This document shows, piece after piece, positions 34,412 to 42,772 of a stretch of 53,672 nt of DNA. The notes below the pieces were generated by a model. That model did not search any database. It saw nothing but the letters and a program-made list of their open reading frames with translations, and had not been told where the DNA came from. Both the position numbers and the translations under genes were made by a program. The DNA is from Alphaproteobacteria bacterium (GTDB lineage Bacteria; Pseudomonadota; Alphaproteobacteria; Rhodobacterales; Rhodobacteraceae). The stretch's first letter is position 1; each line of letters opens with the position of its first letter. The stretch is taken from positions 1 through 53,672 of the forward strand of contig JAAAPD010000031.1 of assembly GCA_009908505.1 (NCBI GenBank), written 5' to 3'.

Positions 34412-34873
34412 ATGGCCGAGACAGAAGGGTCTACAGTGGGCACGTTCCGGCAGGGCCTGAAGGGCGGGGCCACCCAGGTCGGCGATACCAACCTCGCCCT
34501 TTTGTCGGCGGATGTGGGGTTCTTCGCCATGTTGTCGCTGTTTCCGGCGCTCGCCGCGCTGATCGCAATGATGAACCTGATTGCGGATCTCATAATTACC
34601 GGACAAGGCGCGGGGCAGCACGCGTGCCATCCGTCCCGGTGCGGTCGTCACCGTGGCAAGCTGAGCCATGGCATCCATGGGATTAAGCTACCAAGTCGCA
34701 AATTTCGGCAACTGCAATCAGGCTTTTGGCTCCATCGGGGCGGGGATCGCGATATTGATCTGGATGTGGGTCAGCAGATTCCTGAGCTTGCTGGGCACCC
34801 GCCGCACCCGGTCCGGGGCACTTTCAGGGGCATTTCGGGGGGCATGCGGCCCTTGGGCGTCAAGCTACTCTGA
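34412..34873 (+). pseudogene. remnant of a YihY/BrkB-family membrane protein gene
   Basis: Two pieces of a YihY (BrkB) protein are visible. The first, from 34412 to about 34600, starts MAETEGSTVGTFRQG and continues to DTNLALLSADVGFFAMLSLFPALAALIAMMNL, the N-terminal amphipathic and first membrane helix of the family. The second, in another frame at about 34668-34873, reads YQVANFGNCNQAFGSIGAGIAILIWMWVSRFLSLLG, the last-helix region. About 150 residues between them are missing, and the junction is frameshifted. The gene has therefore suffered an internal deletion. A short acidic ORF at 34303-34401 precedes it and is unexplained. Confidence 0.8.
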
Positions 34874-34886
34874 CATCCGGAACCGC

Positions 34887-34961
34887 TGGCTGGGGTGGTA
34901 GGATTCGAACCTACGATACACGGTACCAAAAACCGCTGCCTTACCACTTGGCTACACCCCA
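34887..34961 (-). tRNA. tRNA-Gln (UUG anticodon)
   Basis: Reading the minus strand, a 7-pair acceptor stem TGGGGTG/CACCCCA, a D arm GCC/GGC, an anticodon stem GCGGT/ACCGT with loop TTTTGGT (anticodon TTG), a T arm GTAGG-TTCGAAT-CCTAC, discriminator G and an encoded CCA fold correctly. It is 75 bases with CCA. Glutamine identity follows from the anticodon. Confidence 0.96.
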
Positions 34962-35024
34962 GCAGCGGAGCGCGTGATACGCCGAAGCGGACGGGTGATC
35001 AAGCCCTGAATACCGCGAATTCCG

Positions 35025-36332
35025 CTATTCTTTCACAGCATGGTCGCGAAGCAAGTCCTCGTTCTCTTCGTCCTCCCGTTCGGCCTCGACGATCCGGTCC
35101 AGTTCGGCCTCGGCCTGGGTGGTGACGGCGGCCTGGCCCGGCGCGGGCAGGGCAGGCTTGGGCGCGGGCGGCGGGGCGGTCTCCTCGCCTGCCATGCGGA
35201 TGGTATAGGTGGTATCGGGGATCTTGACGCCCATCGCCTCGATGGCGGCCTTGACGGCGCGCAGGGCCTCGGTTCGGGCCAACAGCAGCGAGGTTTCGCG
35301 CTGGTCGATCCAGCCTGTCACGATCACCTCGACCCCGGCATCGGTGATCTCGCCCAGCCAGACCGAAACGCCGGGTGTCTCGACCACGAAGGGCAGGACA
35401 CGCACGGCGTCCGTCGCGGCCTCGCGCACGGCGCCCAAGTCGGCGCCGCTTTCGACACCCACGGTGAACATGAAACGGCGTTCGGGGTTCTGGCTGTAGT
35501 TGACGATGCGGCTTTTGAAGACGGTGGCATTGGGGATGCGGATATGGTTGCCGTCAAAGCTGAGCAGGATCGTGGCGCGGCTGGTCAGGCGGATCACCTT
35601 GCCCTCGTCGCCGTTGATTTCCACCACGTCGTTGGGGCGAAAGGGCTGGCGGATCGACAGCATGATTGAGGCGATGAAATTCTCGACCGTGTCGCGCACC
35701 GCGAAACCGATGGCCAGGCCGATCAGGCCGGCGGCGCCCAGGATCGTGGACAGAAGCGCCGTGGCATTCATGATGTCCAGCGCGATGACGATGCCGACGA
35801 TGACGAAGGCGATGCGCACCAGCGTGCGTATCAGGTCGGCGATGAATGCGTTGGGGGCAAGACTGTCCCAGGGCCGCCGCATCCGCCCGACCCGGATGCC
35901 GACCACGACGATCAGCAGGAAGACCCCCAGCGCGATCAACGCCAGCGGCAACTGCACCAGCAGGGCATCCACCCGGCCCATGAACCTGTCCCAGGCCGGG
36001 TCAAGGCGGCGGACGATATCCGAGGTCTCGCGCACCTCGTTCTTGACGGCGACCACCCCCTCGACACGCGCCGCGAGACCATCGAGCGACTGTGCCTCGG
36101 CCAGTGACGTCGCGGTGCCGCGCAGGGTGACGATGCCATCGGCAACGGTCACGGTGACATCCTCGTAATTGCCAAGCTCTTGCAGGATTTCGCGCAGGCG
36201 AACGGCGATCTCGGCATCCTGCTGGGCCGTTTGCGCAGCGGTGATGGTGCCGTTCGGGCCGGTGTCCTGCGCCTGGGCAAGGCCCGGCAGGGCGAAGGTC
36301 AGCATCAGCAGGCAGAGGCGCAGAAATGTCAT
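35025..36332 (-). CDS. BON-domain mechanosensitive channel of the MscS family
   Basis: A 435-residue protein with a signal peptide (about residues 1-21), a BON domain (about 38-102, with GNYEDVTVTVADGIVTLRGTA) and an MscS core. Membrane helices are at about 125-150 and 165-215. The pore helix ILGAAGLIGLAIGFAVRDTVENFIASIML is followed by the beta domain (DVVEINGDEGKVIRLTSRATIL). A charged, proline-rich cytosolic tail ends the chain. It opens under membrane tension in osmotic downshock. The added BON domain would sit in the periplasm and may bind phospholipid. Confidence 0.9.
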   Translation of the reverse strand: MTFLRLCLLMLTFALPGLAQAQDTGPNGTITAAQTAQQDAEIAVRLREILQELGNYEDVTVTVADGIVTLRGTATSLAEAQSLDGLAARVEGVVAVKNEVRETSDIVRRLDPAWDRFMGRVDALLVQLPLALIALGVFLLIVVVGIRVGRMRRPWDSLAPNAFIADLIRTLVRIAFVIVGIVIALDIMNATALLSTILGAAGLIGLAIGFAVRDTVENFIASIMLSIRQPFRPNDVVEINGDEGKVIRLTSRATILLSFDGNHIRIPNATVFKSRIVNYSQNPERRFMFTVGVESGADLGAVREAATDAVRVLPFVVETPGVSVWLGEITDAGVEVIVTGWIDQRETSLLLARTEALRAVKAAIEAMGVKIPDTTYTIRMAGEETAPPPAPKPALPAPGQAAVTTQAEAELDRIVEAEREDEENEDLLRDHAVKE

Positions 36333-36416
36333 GGGAAAAGGCCGTCGCGGTTGGAATTCACCGACAGCTTAGAATGCTCGTCTCCGTGTTGGAAGCCGCT
36401 TGTCGCGGGGCCGGGG

Positions 36417-37250
36417 CTATAGCCGGATCGGGTCGGCCTTGGCCAGCGCGTCGAACTGCATCAGTGAGCCCACCATGGCCCCCATCCGGTCCAACGCAAT
36501 CATGTTGGGGCCGTCGCTGGGGGCATTGTCCGGGTCTTCGTGGGTCTCGATGAAGACCGACGCCACGCCAAGGGACACCGCCGCGCGCGCCATCACGGGG
36601 GCAAATTCGCGCTGACCGCCGCTGCTGCCGCCTTGCCCGCCGGGCTGTTGCACCGAATGGGTCGCGTCCATGACCACCGGGTAGCCCGTCGCCGCCATCT
36701 GCGGCAGAGACCGCATGTCGGCCACCAGTGTATTGTAACCGAAGGAGGTGCCGCGTTCGGTCAGCAGGATCCGGTCATTGCCGGTGCTTTCGATTTTGGA
36801 CACCACGTTGGGCATGTCCCACGGCGCCAGGAACTGGCCCTTTTTTACGTTGATGACCGCACCGGTTTCGCCGGCCGCCAGCAACAGGTCGGTCTGGCGG
36901 CACAAGAAGGCGGGGATCTGCAGGATGTCGGCCACCTCGGCCACCGGGGCGCATTGCGCCTCGGAATGGATATCGGTCAGAACGGGGCAACCGATCTTGT
37001 CCTTGACCGCCTGGAGCACGCGCAACCCGTCATCCATGCCAAGGCCCCGTTTGCCGCCCAGCGAGGTGCGGTTGGCCTTGTCGTAGCTGGCCTTGAAGAC
37101 GTATTGCGCGCCATGCGCTGCGCAGGCCTGGGCCATTGTTTCGGCTATCATAAGGGCGTGCGCCTCGCTCTCAAGCTGGCAGGGCCCGGCGATCACCGTG
37201 AGCGGCCGGTCGTTGGAGACGGTGAGGGCGCCGACAGAGACATCTTTCAT
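36417..37250 (-). CDS. kdsA: 3-deoxy-8-phosphooctulonate synthase (Kdo-8-P synthase)
   Basis: A 277-residue class I aldolase-fold enzyme joining phosphoenolpyruvate and arabinose-5-phosphate to Kdo-8-phosphate. Recognisable motifs are [45 protein letters not shown] and [13 protein letters not shown]. Length and motifs are standard. The start shares a base with the kpsE stop (TGATG), so Kdo synthesis is translationally coupled to the capsule exporter genes. Poly-Kdo is the known linker of KpsE/KpsT-exported capsules, so the pairing makes sense. Confidence 0.96.
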   Translation of the reverse strand: MKDVSVGALTVSNDRPLTVIAGPCQLESEAHALMIAETMAQACAAHGAQYVFKASYDKANRTSLGGKRGLGMDDGLRVLQAVKDKIGCPVLTDIHSEAQCAPVAEVADILQIPAFLCRQTDLLLAAGETGAVINVKKGQFLAPWDMPNVVSKIESTGNDRILLTERGTSFGYNTLVADMRSLPQMAATGYPVVMDATHSVQQPGGQGGSSGGQREFAPVMARAAVSLGVASVFIETHEDPDNAPSDGPNMIALDRMGAMVGSLMQFDALAKADPIRL

Positions 37251-38923
37251 CAGGAACTGACCTGTTCTCGGAGGATGGAGGCGGTAAGCGAAATCATCAG
37301 GTAGATGCCGGAAAAGATCAGGAAGGACAACAGTGTGTTCTCGAAGGCGCGCGGATAGGTCGGCTCGTCCGGCGCGATCGGCGCGACCGAGACCGACAGG
37401 AACCGCACCTGCCGGTTGGCCTCGATGCGGGCCTGGTCCATGGCGGCCTGGGCGGCGGTGACGCGTTCGATGGCGAAGGCATAGTTTTCCTCGGCCTCGC
37501 GCAGCTTGGCGACGATCTCGGCCTGGCTGAGCGAGCCGTTGCTGCCCTCGGACATCTGCCCGCGCAACAGCTCGATCTGGTCGCCGATTCGGGCAATTTC
37601 GCCCTCGACCGCCGACACGCGCGCCGCGTTCGGGCTGGCATTGGCCTGCAGGCTGGCCAGTTCGATCCGCTTTTCGTCCATGCGCAGTTCCAGCGTACTG
37701 ATCCGTTGCTGCAGGGCCGAAACGGCGCTGGCCGGGTCCACGACCTCGGCTTCCTGCTGGATCGCGGTCAACTCGGACAGGGCCTCTTGCCTTGCCGTCT
37801 CGGCGGCCTCGTAATTGGCCACGGCGTCGGACATCTGGTCTTCGCGCATGCGCTGGGTCAGCTTGTCGACCCGGTCCTCGGTATAGCTGATCAGCGCCTC
37901 GGAGAATTCCTGGCTCTTGGCCGGGTCGGCGGCGATCACTTCCATCTTGATGATGCCCTCGGTCGGATCGTAGCCCACCAGGACATGGTCCTGGTAGACC
38001 CCGAAGGCGTCTTCGTTGGTGGCGTCGGGGTCGAGGCGCTGAATCGCGTCGATGTCGGGGCCCTGGAAATGCGCTTTGAAATCGTGGTCGGCGTCCAGCC
38101 GCAACATGGCCTCGCGCGAGGTCAGGAAGGATTGCGCGTTGACCGCCTCGGACTGGGTCGCCAGCCCGGTGCCCTGGAACAGGCCGCCGAAGCCGGAACT
38201 GCCCTGGGCCTCGGCTTGCTGGATGACGAATTCCGACTTGGTGGCATACATCGGCGTGGCAACGACGAAGAAATACCAGCCCATCGCCAGCGTCGGCAAA
38301 AGCACGAAGACCGCCAGCCGCGAGAACAGCGCGAAAAGCTTCTTGCGGCGGCGCCGGGCAATGTCGCGCTGCAGGGCGCGAATCTCGCCGGCGCGCTGTT
38401 CCGCCGTCGGCGGAGCGGCTTTCTCGGTCGATGGCAGGTTGGGCTTGTGGACGACGGTTTGCGGCAGTTGCACCTTGTCCTGCTTCTGAATCTGGGCGCC
38501 GGGACCGGGTGCCTCGGGCTGGCCCTGGGTCTGTGCCATGGCGGCGGCGGCCTTGTCGGTCTGGGCGTCGTCGGGTGTGACCAGTTCCAGCACGTTGTTG
38601 CGCTGGAACGGGTCTATGCCGCGTTGACGCAATTGCCGCACCGCATCGAAATCCGAGGTCACGGCCAGCCCGTGCTTGTGCGCGACGCGCCGGGCCATGC
38701 GCAACTGTCGGCCGGTCAGCCCCTCTTGCCGGATCGCGTCGATGTCGGTCTCGGCGGCCACCCCGCCGGGGCTGGTGATGTTGGCGTTGGCGGCGGGTGA
38801 CGGCGCGGACTCGGTTCGGGTCACGCGGGGCTCGGCGTCGGGCGCGTCAGCGCTGCCGCCGCCCGTGGCCAGGGCGTCGTTGCGGCGAATGCGGTATTTC
38901 CTAGCCTTGGGCTTGGTAGTCAT
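37250..38923 (-). CDS. kpsE: capsule polysaccharide export inner-membrane protein KpsE
   Basis: A 557-residue polysaccharide co-polymerase/export protein. The N-terminal cytosolic stretch is long and low complexity, then a membrane helix at about 225 ([23 protein letters not shown]), a periplasmic domain with extended coiled coil (about 370-500), and a second helix near the C-terminus ([21 protein letters not shown]). It belongs to the KpsE/BexC/CtrB group, which bridges the ABC exporter to the outer-membrane lipoprotein. The extended N-terminus (about 200 residues) is longer than in E. coli KpsE (382). It overlaps kpsT by 23 bases. Confidence 0.88.
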   Translation of the reverse strand: MTTKPKARKYRIRRNDALATGGGSADAPDAEPRVTRTESAPSPAANANITSPGGVAAETDIDAIRQEGLTGRQLRMARRVAHKHGLAVTSDFDAVRQLRQRGIDPFQRNNVLELVTPDDAQTDKAAAAMAQTQGQPEAPGPGAQIQKQDKVQLPQTVVHKPNLPSTEKAAPPTAEQRAGEIRALQRDIARRRRKKLFALFSRLAVFVLLPTLAMGWYFFVVATPMYATKSEFVIQQAEAQGSSGFGGLFQGTGLATQSEAVNAQSFLTSREAMLRLDADHDFKAHFQGPDIDAIQRLDPDATNEDAFGVYQDHVLVGYDPTEGIIKMEVIAADPAKSQEFSEALISYTEDRVDKLTQRMREDQMSDAVANYEAAETARQEALSELTAIQQEAEVVDPASAVSALQQRISTLELRMDEKRIELASLQANASPNAARVSAVEGEIARIGDQIELLRGQMSEGSNGSLSQAEIVAKLREAEENYAFAIERVTAAQAAMDQARIEANRQVRFLSVSVAPIAPDEPTYPRAFENTLLSFLIFSGIYLMISLTASILREQVSS

Positions 38924-39560
38924 AAAGCTGTCTGGCCTCTTCCAAGGTGTCGAACATGTGCAGTCGGCCATCCCGCAGAACCGCCGCCGAGCGCGCGAAT
39001 TTTTCCAGCGTTTCCGGCTGGTGCGAAACGATGACCACCGTCGTGGTGGCCAGCCGCTCCTTGAGGATCTCCCCGGCTTTGCGGTTGAATTCCGCATCCG
39101 TGGTCTGGGGCATGCCCTCGTCGATCAGGTATATATCGAAATCCAGCGACAGCATCAGCGCAAAAGTGAACCTTGCCTTCATCCCGGCGGAATAAGTGCC
39201 GACGGGCATGTCGTAATATTCCTCGATTCCCGCCAACCAGCGGGTGAAGGCCTCGACATAATCGGGGTCCAACCCGTAGAGCCGGGCGATGTAGCGGGCG
39301 TTTTCGCGGGCGGTATGGCGGCCGACGACACCGCCCATGAAGCCCAGCGGGAAGGAAATGCGGCAGTTGCGGCGCACCTCGCCCTCGTCGGGTTTTTCAA
39401 GGCCGGCCATCATGTTGATCAGGGTCGTCTTGCCGGTACCGTTGGGCGCGAGAATGCCCAGCGAATGGCCCAGGTCAACACGGAACGACGCCCGGTCGAG
39501 GATGACCTTGCGCTGTGTGCCGGTCCAGAAGGACTTGCTGACATTGTCGAATTCCAGCAT
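38901..39560 (-). CDS. kpsT: capsule polysaccharide export ATPase KpsT
   Basis: A 219-residue ABC ATPase of the KpsT/Wzt group. Walker A is APNGTGKTT, the signature is TYSAGMKARF, and Walker B is IYLIDEGMPQ. It starts LEFDNVSKSF as usual. It powers export of lipid-linked capsule with KpsM. No kpsM gene is visible beside it: upstream is a 219-base gap and then a divergent sseB-like gene, and downstream is kpsE. The partner must be encoded elsewhere. Confidence 0.9.
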   Translation of the reverse strand: MLEFDNVSKSFWTGTQRKVILDRASFRVDLGHSLGILAPNGTGKTTLINMMAGLEKPDEGEVRRNCRISFPLGFMGGVVGRHTARENARYIARLYGLDPDYVEAFTRWLAGIEEYYDMPVGTYSAGMKARFTFALMLSLDFDIYLIDEGMPQTTDAEFNRKAGEILKERLATTTVVIVSHQPETLEKFARSAAVLRDGRLHMFDTLEEARQLYDYQAQG

Positions 39561-39779
39561 CGACGCCTCGATTACCTTTTACTGCCCGGTCTTTCCGATC
39601 GTGTTCTGTCGACCGACTTGGCTTGCCTGCATTGTTCCCGATACTGGAACAATCTGGCGATATTATGTCGGATCGGCCATGGGAAAAACAACAGGCAGGC
39701 CGCGGACGGGGCCCTTGGCCGGAGGGCCGGACTTGCCTTGCGCCGCGTGACGCAGTACCCGGCGGGCGAGAGGTGCGCG
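39561..39779. promoter_or_regulatory. divergent kpsT/sseB intergenic region
   Basis: About 220 bases between kpsT and the sseB-like gene. GTTCCCGATACTGGAAC (39633-39649) has a GTTCC/GGAAC dyad that could be an operator. No transcription start was assigned. No RNA structure recognised. Confidence 0.4.
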
Positions 39780-40568
39780 ATGGATCAAGAGACAGAGATC
39801 GACAGGGCCCATGCCGCGATGCAGGCCAGCCCCGCCGATGATGGCGCGCGGCTGCGTTTCTACGAACGGATGGCCGACAGCGAACTGTTCCTGCTGCTGA
39901 GCGAGGAGCCGCGCGGCGACGATGTCTCGCCCGAGCTGTTCGAGGTGGAGGGGCAGCGGTTCGTTCTGGTCTTCGATCGGATCGAGCGACTGTCGGGTTT
40001 CGCCGAGGGGCCCGCGCCATATGCGGCGCTGTCCGGCCGGGGCCTTGCGGCGATGTTGGCCGGGCAGGGGATCGGTCTGGGCCTGAACCTGGACGTGGCA
40101 CCATCGGCCATGCTGATCGGCGCCGACGGGGTTGACTGGCTGGCCCGGACGCTGGCCGATGGCCCGCAAGAGATCGAGGCGCGGCTGCGCGAATTGACCC
40201 CGCCCGAGGACCTTCCCGAATCCGTCCTGACCGCGCTGGATCGCAAGCTGGCCAAGGCGGGCGGTCTTGCATCCGCGGCCTACCTCGTGGGGGCGGTGCA
40301 GGAGGATGGAAGCCAGGGCAGCCTGCTGGCCTTCGTGGACACGGTCGACGGGGCCGAGGCGGCCCTGGCCCGTGCCGTGGGCGAGGCACTGACCTTCTCC
40401 GGCGTCGCGGCGGGCCGGATCGACGTGATCCACCTGCGGGCCAGCGACGAGTTGGCCGCAAGCGCGGCGCGTGTCGGCCTGCGTTTCGACCTGCCCAAGC
40501 CAGAGACCCGCCCGGTTCCGGGCGCCAATCCCGGCATGGATCCCGACAAGCCACCCAAGCTGCGCTGA
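39780..40568 (+). CDS. SseB-family protein
   Basis: A 262-residue soluble protein with an SseB-like domain in its first half (FYERMADSELFLLLSEEP, FVLVFDRIERLSGFA, YAALSGRGLAAMLAG) and a second alpha/beta region. The N-terminal MDQETEIDRAHAAMQASP is typical of roseobacter members. The biochemical function of the family is unclear; E. coli SseB affects serine sensitivity. A proline-rich, Lys-containing tail ends the chain. The ATG at 39780 has GAGAGGTGC upstream. Divergent from kpsT. Confidence 0.8.
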   Translation: MDQETEIDRAHAAMQASPADDGARLRFYERMADSELFLLLSEEPRGDDVSPELFEVEGQRFVLVFDRIERLSGFAEGPAPYAALSGRGLAAMLAGQGIGLGLNLDVAPSAMLIGADGVDWLARTLADGPQEIEARLRELTPPEDLPESVLTALDRKLAKAGGLASAAYLVGAVQEDGSQGSLLAFVDTVDGAEAALARAVGEALTFSGVAAGRIDVIHLRASDELAASAARVGLRFDLPKPETRPVPGANPGMDPDKPPKLR

Positions 40569-40624
40569 CCTGGCGGCGCGGCTGCGCCAACCAGGCTTGT
40601 CTCGTCGGCGCTTTGCGCCTCCTC

Positions 40625-40665
40625 GGGGATCGGGGGCTTTCCGCCCCCCTGCCTTCGGCATCCCC
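40625..40665. terminator. nested hairpin between convergent sseB-like and ghrA genes
   Basis: GGGGAT ... ATCCCC encloses GGGGG ... CCCCC and a small GCCTTCGGC turn, making a long GC palindrome in the 126-base convergent gap. It could terminate in both directions but has no clear T-run. Similar nested palindromes are common in roseobacter intergenic regions, to my memory. Confidence 0.5.
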
Positions 40666-40694
40666 GTGAATATTTCTCACGAAATGAGAGCCGC

Positions 40695-41621
40695 CTAATA
40701 GCCCGAGGCCCGGTCCACCAAGTGCAGGAAGGGGGCGCCGGTTTCGCCCCGGCGGATATTCTCGGCAATCACGGTGGCGGCGGTGCGGGGCCGGGTTTCC
40801 GATGCGATATGCGGGGTCACGGTGACTTTGGGGTGCGCCCAGAACGGGTGATCGGGCGGCAGGGGTTCGGTCTCGAAGACATCCAGCGTGGCGTGCCCCA
40901 ACTGATCCTCCAGCGCGGCCAACAGGGCGTCGTTGTCGATGAGCGGCCCGCGTCCGGGGTTGAGGATCACCGCGCCCGGCGCCAGCAGGGCCAGCGTTTC
41001 AGTGTTCATGATGTGCCGGGTCGCCTCGGTCAGGGGCAGCAGCAGGATGACGATTTGCGCCCCGTCCAGGGCCCGGGACAGCCCGCCCGGGCCGGCGAAG
41101 GTTTCGACCCCGTCGATGGTCGTGGCGCTACGCGCCCAGCCCCGCACGGGAAACCCCAGGCCGGCCAAGGTCGCGGCGCAGGCGGACCCGAGCGCGCCGA
41201 GGCCCAACACAGTCACCGGCCGGTCCCAGGCCAGCGGCGGCACGAAATCGCGCCAGACACCGTCCTGGCCATGAATGTGCAGGTCCATGCCCAGATGATG
41301 GCGCAGCGTGTGGCCCGTGACCCATTCAACCATGCCCTGTGTCAGCCCCGGATCGACCATGCGGGCCAGCGGCTGGGTCAGGGTCGGGTTCTCGGTGATG
41401 TTCTCGACCCCCGCCCAGATGTTCTGGACCAGCTTGCAGGACGTGTAGGGGCGGTAGTCCTGCACGTCGCCGCTGGGGGCGGTCACGATGTAATCGACGG
41501 TTTCGGGCGCATGGTCACGGGACAGGTCCACATTCAGCCCGGCTTCGGCCAAGGCCTTGGGCAGCGCCTCGGCATAGTCGGGCCAGCGCCCGGCGCCGGC
41601 GGCGAAAAGAACGTTGATCAT
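40695..41621 (-). CDS. ghrA: glyoxylate/hydroxypyruvate reductase A
   Basis: A 308-residue D-isomer-specific 2-hydroxyacid dehydrogenase of the GhrA group. The NAD(P) fold starts VLGLGALGSACAATLAGLGF (about residue 137); ILNPGRGPLIDNDALLAALE, DVFETEPLPPDHPFW and the catalytic His in VTPHIASETRP are standard. It reduces glyoxylate to glycolate and hydroxypyruvate to glycerate. It follows rodA by three bases as the last gene of the rod-shape operon, an unexpected place. It is a third glyoxylate-consuming enzyme in the window besides BhcA/C and GlcB. Confidence 0.86.
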   Translation of the reverse strand: MINVLFAAGAGRWPDYAEALPKALAEAGLNVDLSRDHAPETVDYIVTAPSGDVQDYRPYTSCKLVQNIWAGVENITENPTLTQPLARMVDPGLTQGMVEWVTGHTLRHHLGMDLHIHGQDGVWRDFVPPLAWDRPVTVLGLGALGSACAATLAGLGFPVRGWARSATTIDGVETFAGPGGLSRALDGAQIVILLLPLTEATRHIMNTETLALLAPGAVILNPGRGPLIDNDALLAALEDQLGHATLDVFETEPLPPDHPFWAHPKVTVTPHIASETRPRTAATVIAENIRRGETGAPFLHLVDRASGY

Positions 41622-41624
41622 GGC

Positions 41625-42764
41625 CTATCTCGGTTTGTGGACATGGGCCGATTGCACCAGCCCGAAGCCGATCATCAGCACCAGCATCGCTGATCCGCCA
41701 TAGCTGACCAGGGGCAAGGGCACCCCCACCACCGGCGCCAGCCCGGTGACCATCGCCATGTTGACCGCGAAATAGAGGAAGAAGGTCACCGCCACGCCCA
41801 GGGTCAGAAGCGAGGCGAAGCGGTCCTTGTTGGTCAGGGCCGAGGCGATGCAGAACAGGATGATCAGCGCATAGAGGATCAGCAGAGTGGACGCGCCGAG
41901 AAAGCCGAATTCCTCGGCCAGGGTGGTGAAGATGAAGTCGGTATGTTTCTCGGGCAGGAAGTTCAGCCGGCTTTGGGTGCCCTGCATGTAGCCGCGCCCG
42001 GTCCAGCCGCCCGATCCCAGCGCGATCTTGGCCTGCATGATATGGTAACCCGCGCCCAGCGGGTCCTGGCTGGGATCGAGGAAGGTGTCGATCCGGGAAT
42101 ACTGGTAGTCCTTGAGCAGTTGCCAGGGCGTTCCGCGCGACGCGAAGACCGCCGTGATCAGGCCGATCCCGGCGGCGATAACGCTGGCGAAATAAGCCCA
42201 ATGGACCCCAGCGAGGAACAGCACCGCGCCGCCCCCCATGACCAGCAATAGGGTCGTGCCGAGGTCGGGCTGACGCAGGACCAGGAACGCCGGTACGGCG
42301 ATCAGGATCAGAGGGATCACGATCCAGAGCGGCCGGCTGACCTTGTCGAGGGGCAGCCAGTCATAATAGGCGGCCAGCAGCATCACCAGGGCGATCTTCA
42401 TCAATTCCGAAGGCTGCAGGTCCATCGGGCCGAGGTCCAGCCAGCGCTGCGAGCCGTTGCGTTCCACGCCGATCACCTCGACAAGGCCGAGCAGGATCAA
42501 CGACACGGCATAGGCCAGCACCGCCATGTTGCGCCAGAACCAGATCGGGACCAGCCCGACGACCAGCATAAGGGCCAGCCCCAGGCCGAACCGCTGCATC
42601 TGCGGCCGGACCCAGGGGTCCATGCTGCCGCCCGCGACGGAATAGAGCATCACGAACCCCGCCCCACAGACGGCCGAGACCAGGAAGACGATCGGCCAGT
42701 TCAGGTAGAGCAGCTTGCGAAAGCCGGAGGGGACATATTTGACCTGGTACTCGAGATAACTCAT
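41625..42764 (-). CDS. rodA: rod shape-determining glycosyltransferase RodA
   Basis: A 379-residue SEDS protein with about ten membrane helices. It opens YLEYQVKYVPSGFRKLLYLNWPIVFLV and has QRWLDLGPMDLQPSELMKIALVML and DYQYSRIDTFLDPSQDPLGAGYHIMQ with the catalytic loop Asp. RodA polymerises glycan strands in the elongasome with PBP2. It lies eight bases after the mrdA gene. Confidence 0.96.
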   Translation of the reverse strand: MSYLEYQVKYVPSGFRKLLYLNWPIVFLVSAVCGAGFVMLYSVAGGSMDPWVRPQMQRFGLGLALMLVVGLVPIWFWRNMAVLAYAVSLILLGLVEVIGVERNGSQRWLDLGPMDLQPSELMKIALVMLLAAYYDWLPLDKVSRPLWIVIPLILIAVPAFLVLRQPDLGTTLLLVMGGGAVLFLAGVHWAYFASVIAAGIGLITAVFASRGTPWQLLKDYQYSRIDTFLDPSQDPLGAGYHIMQAKIALGSGGWTGRGYMQGTQSRLNFLPEKHTDFIFTTLAEEFGFLGASTLLILYALIILFCIASALTNKDRFASLLTLGVAVTFFLYFAVNMAMVTGLAPVVGVPLPLVSYGGSAMLVLMIGFGLVQSAHVHKPR

Positions 42765-42772
42765 TTCGCGCC

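Noticed and set aside
29178-34961. A genomic island inserted at the 3' end of tRNA-Gln, because the yihY gene beside it is broken and the block is less GC-rich.
   Set aside because: No integrase, no duplicated tRNA end and no other mobility gene were found. The genes present (mgtE, LysR, DUF882) look like ordinary chromosomal genes.
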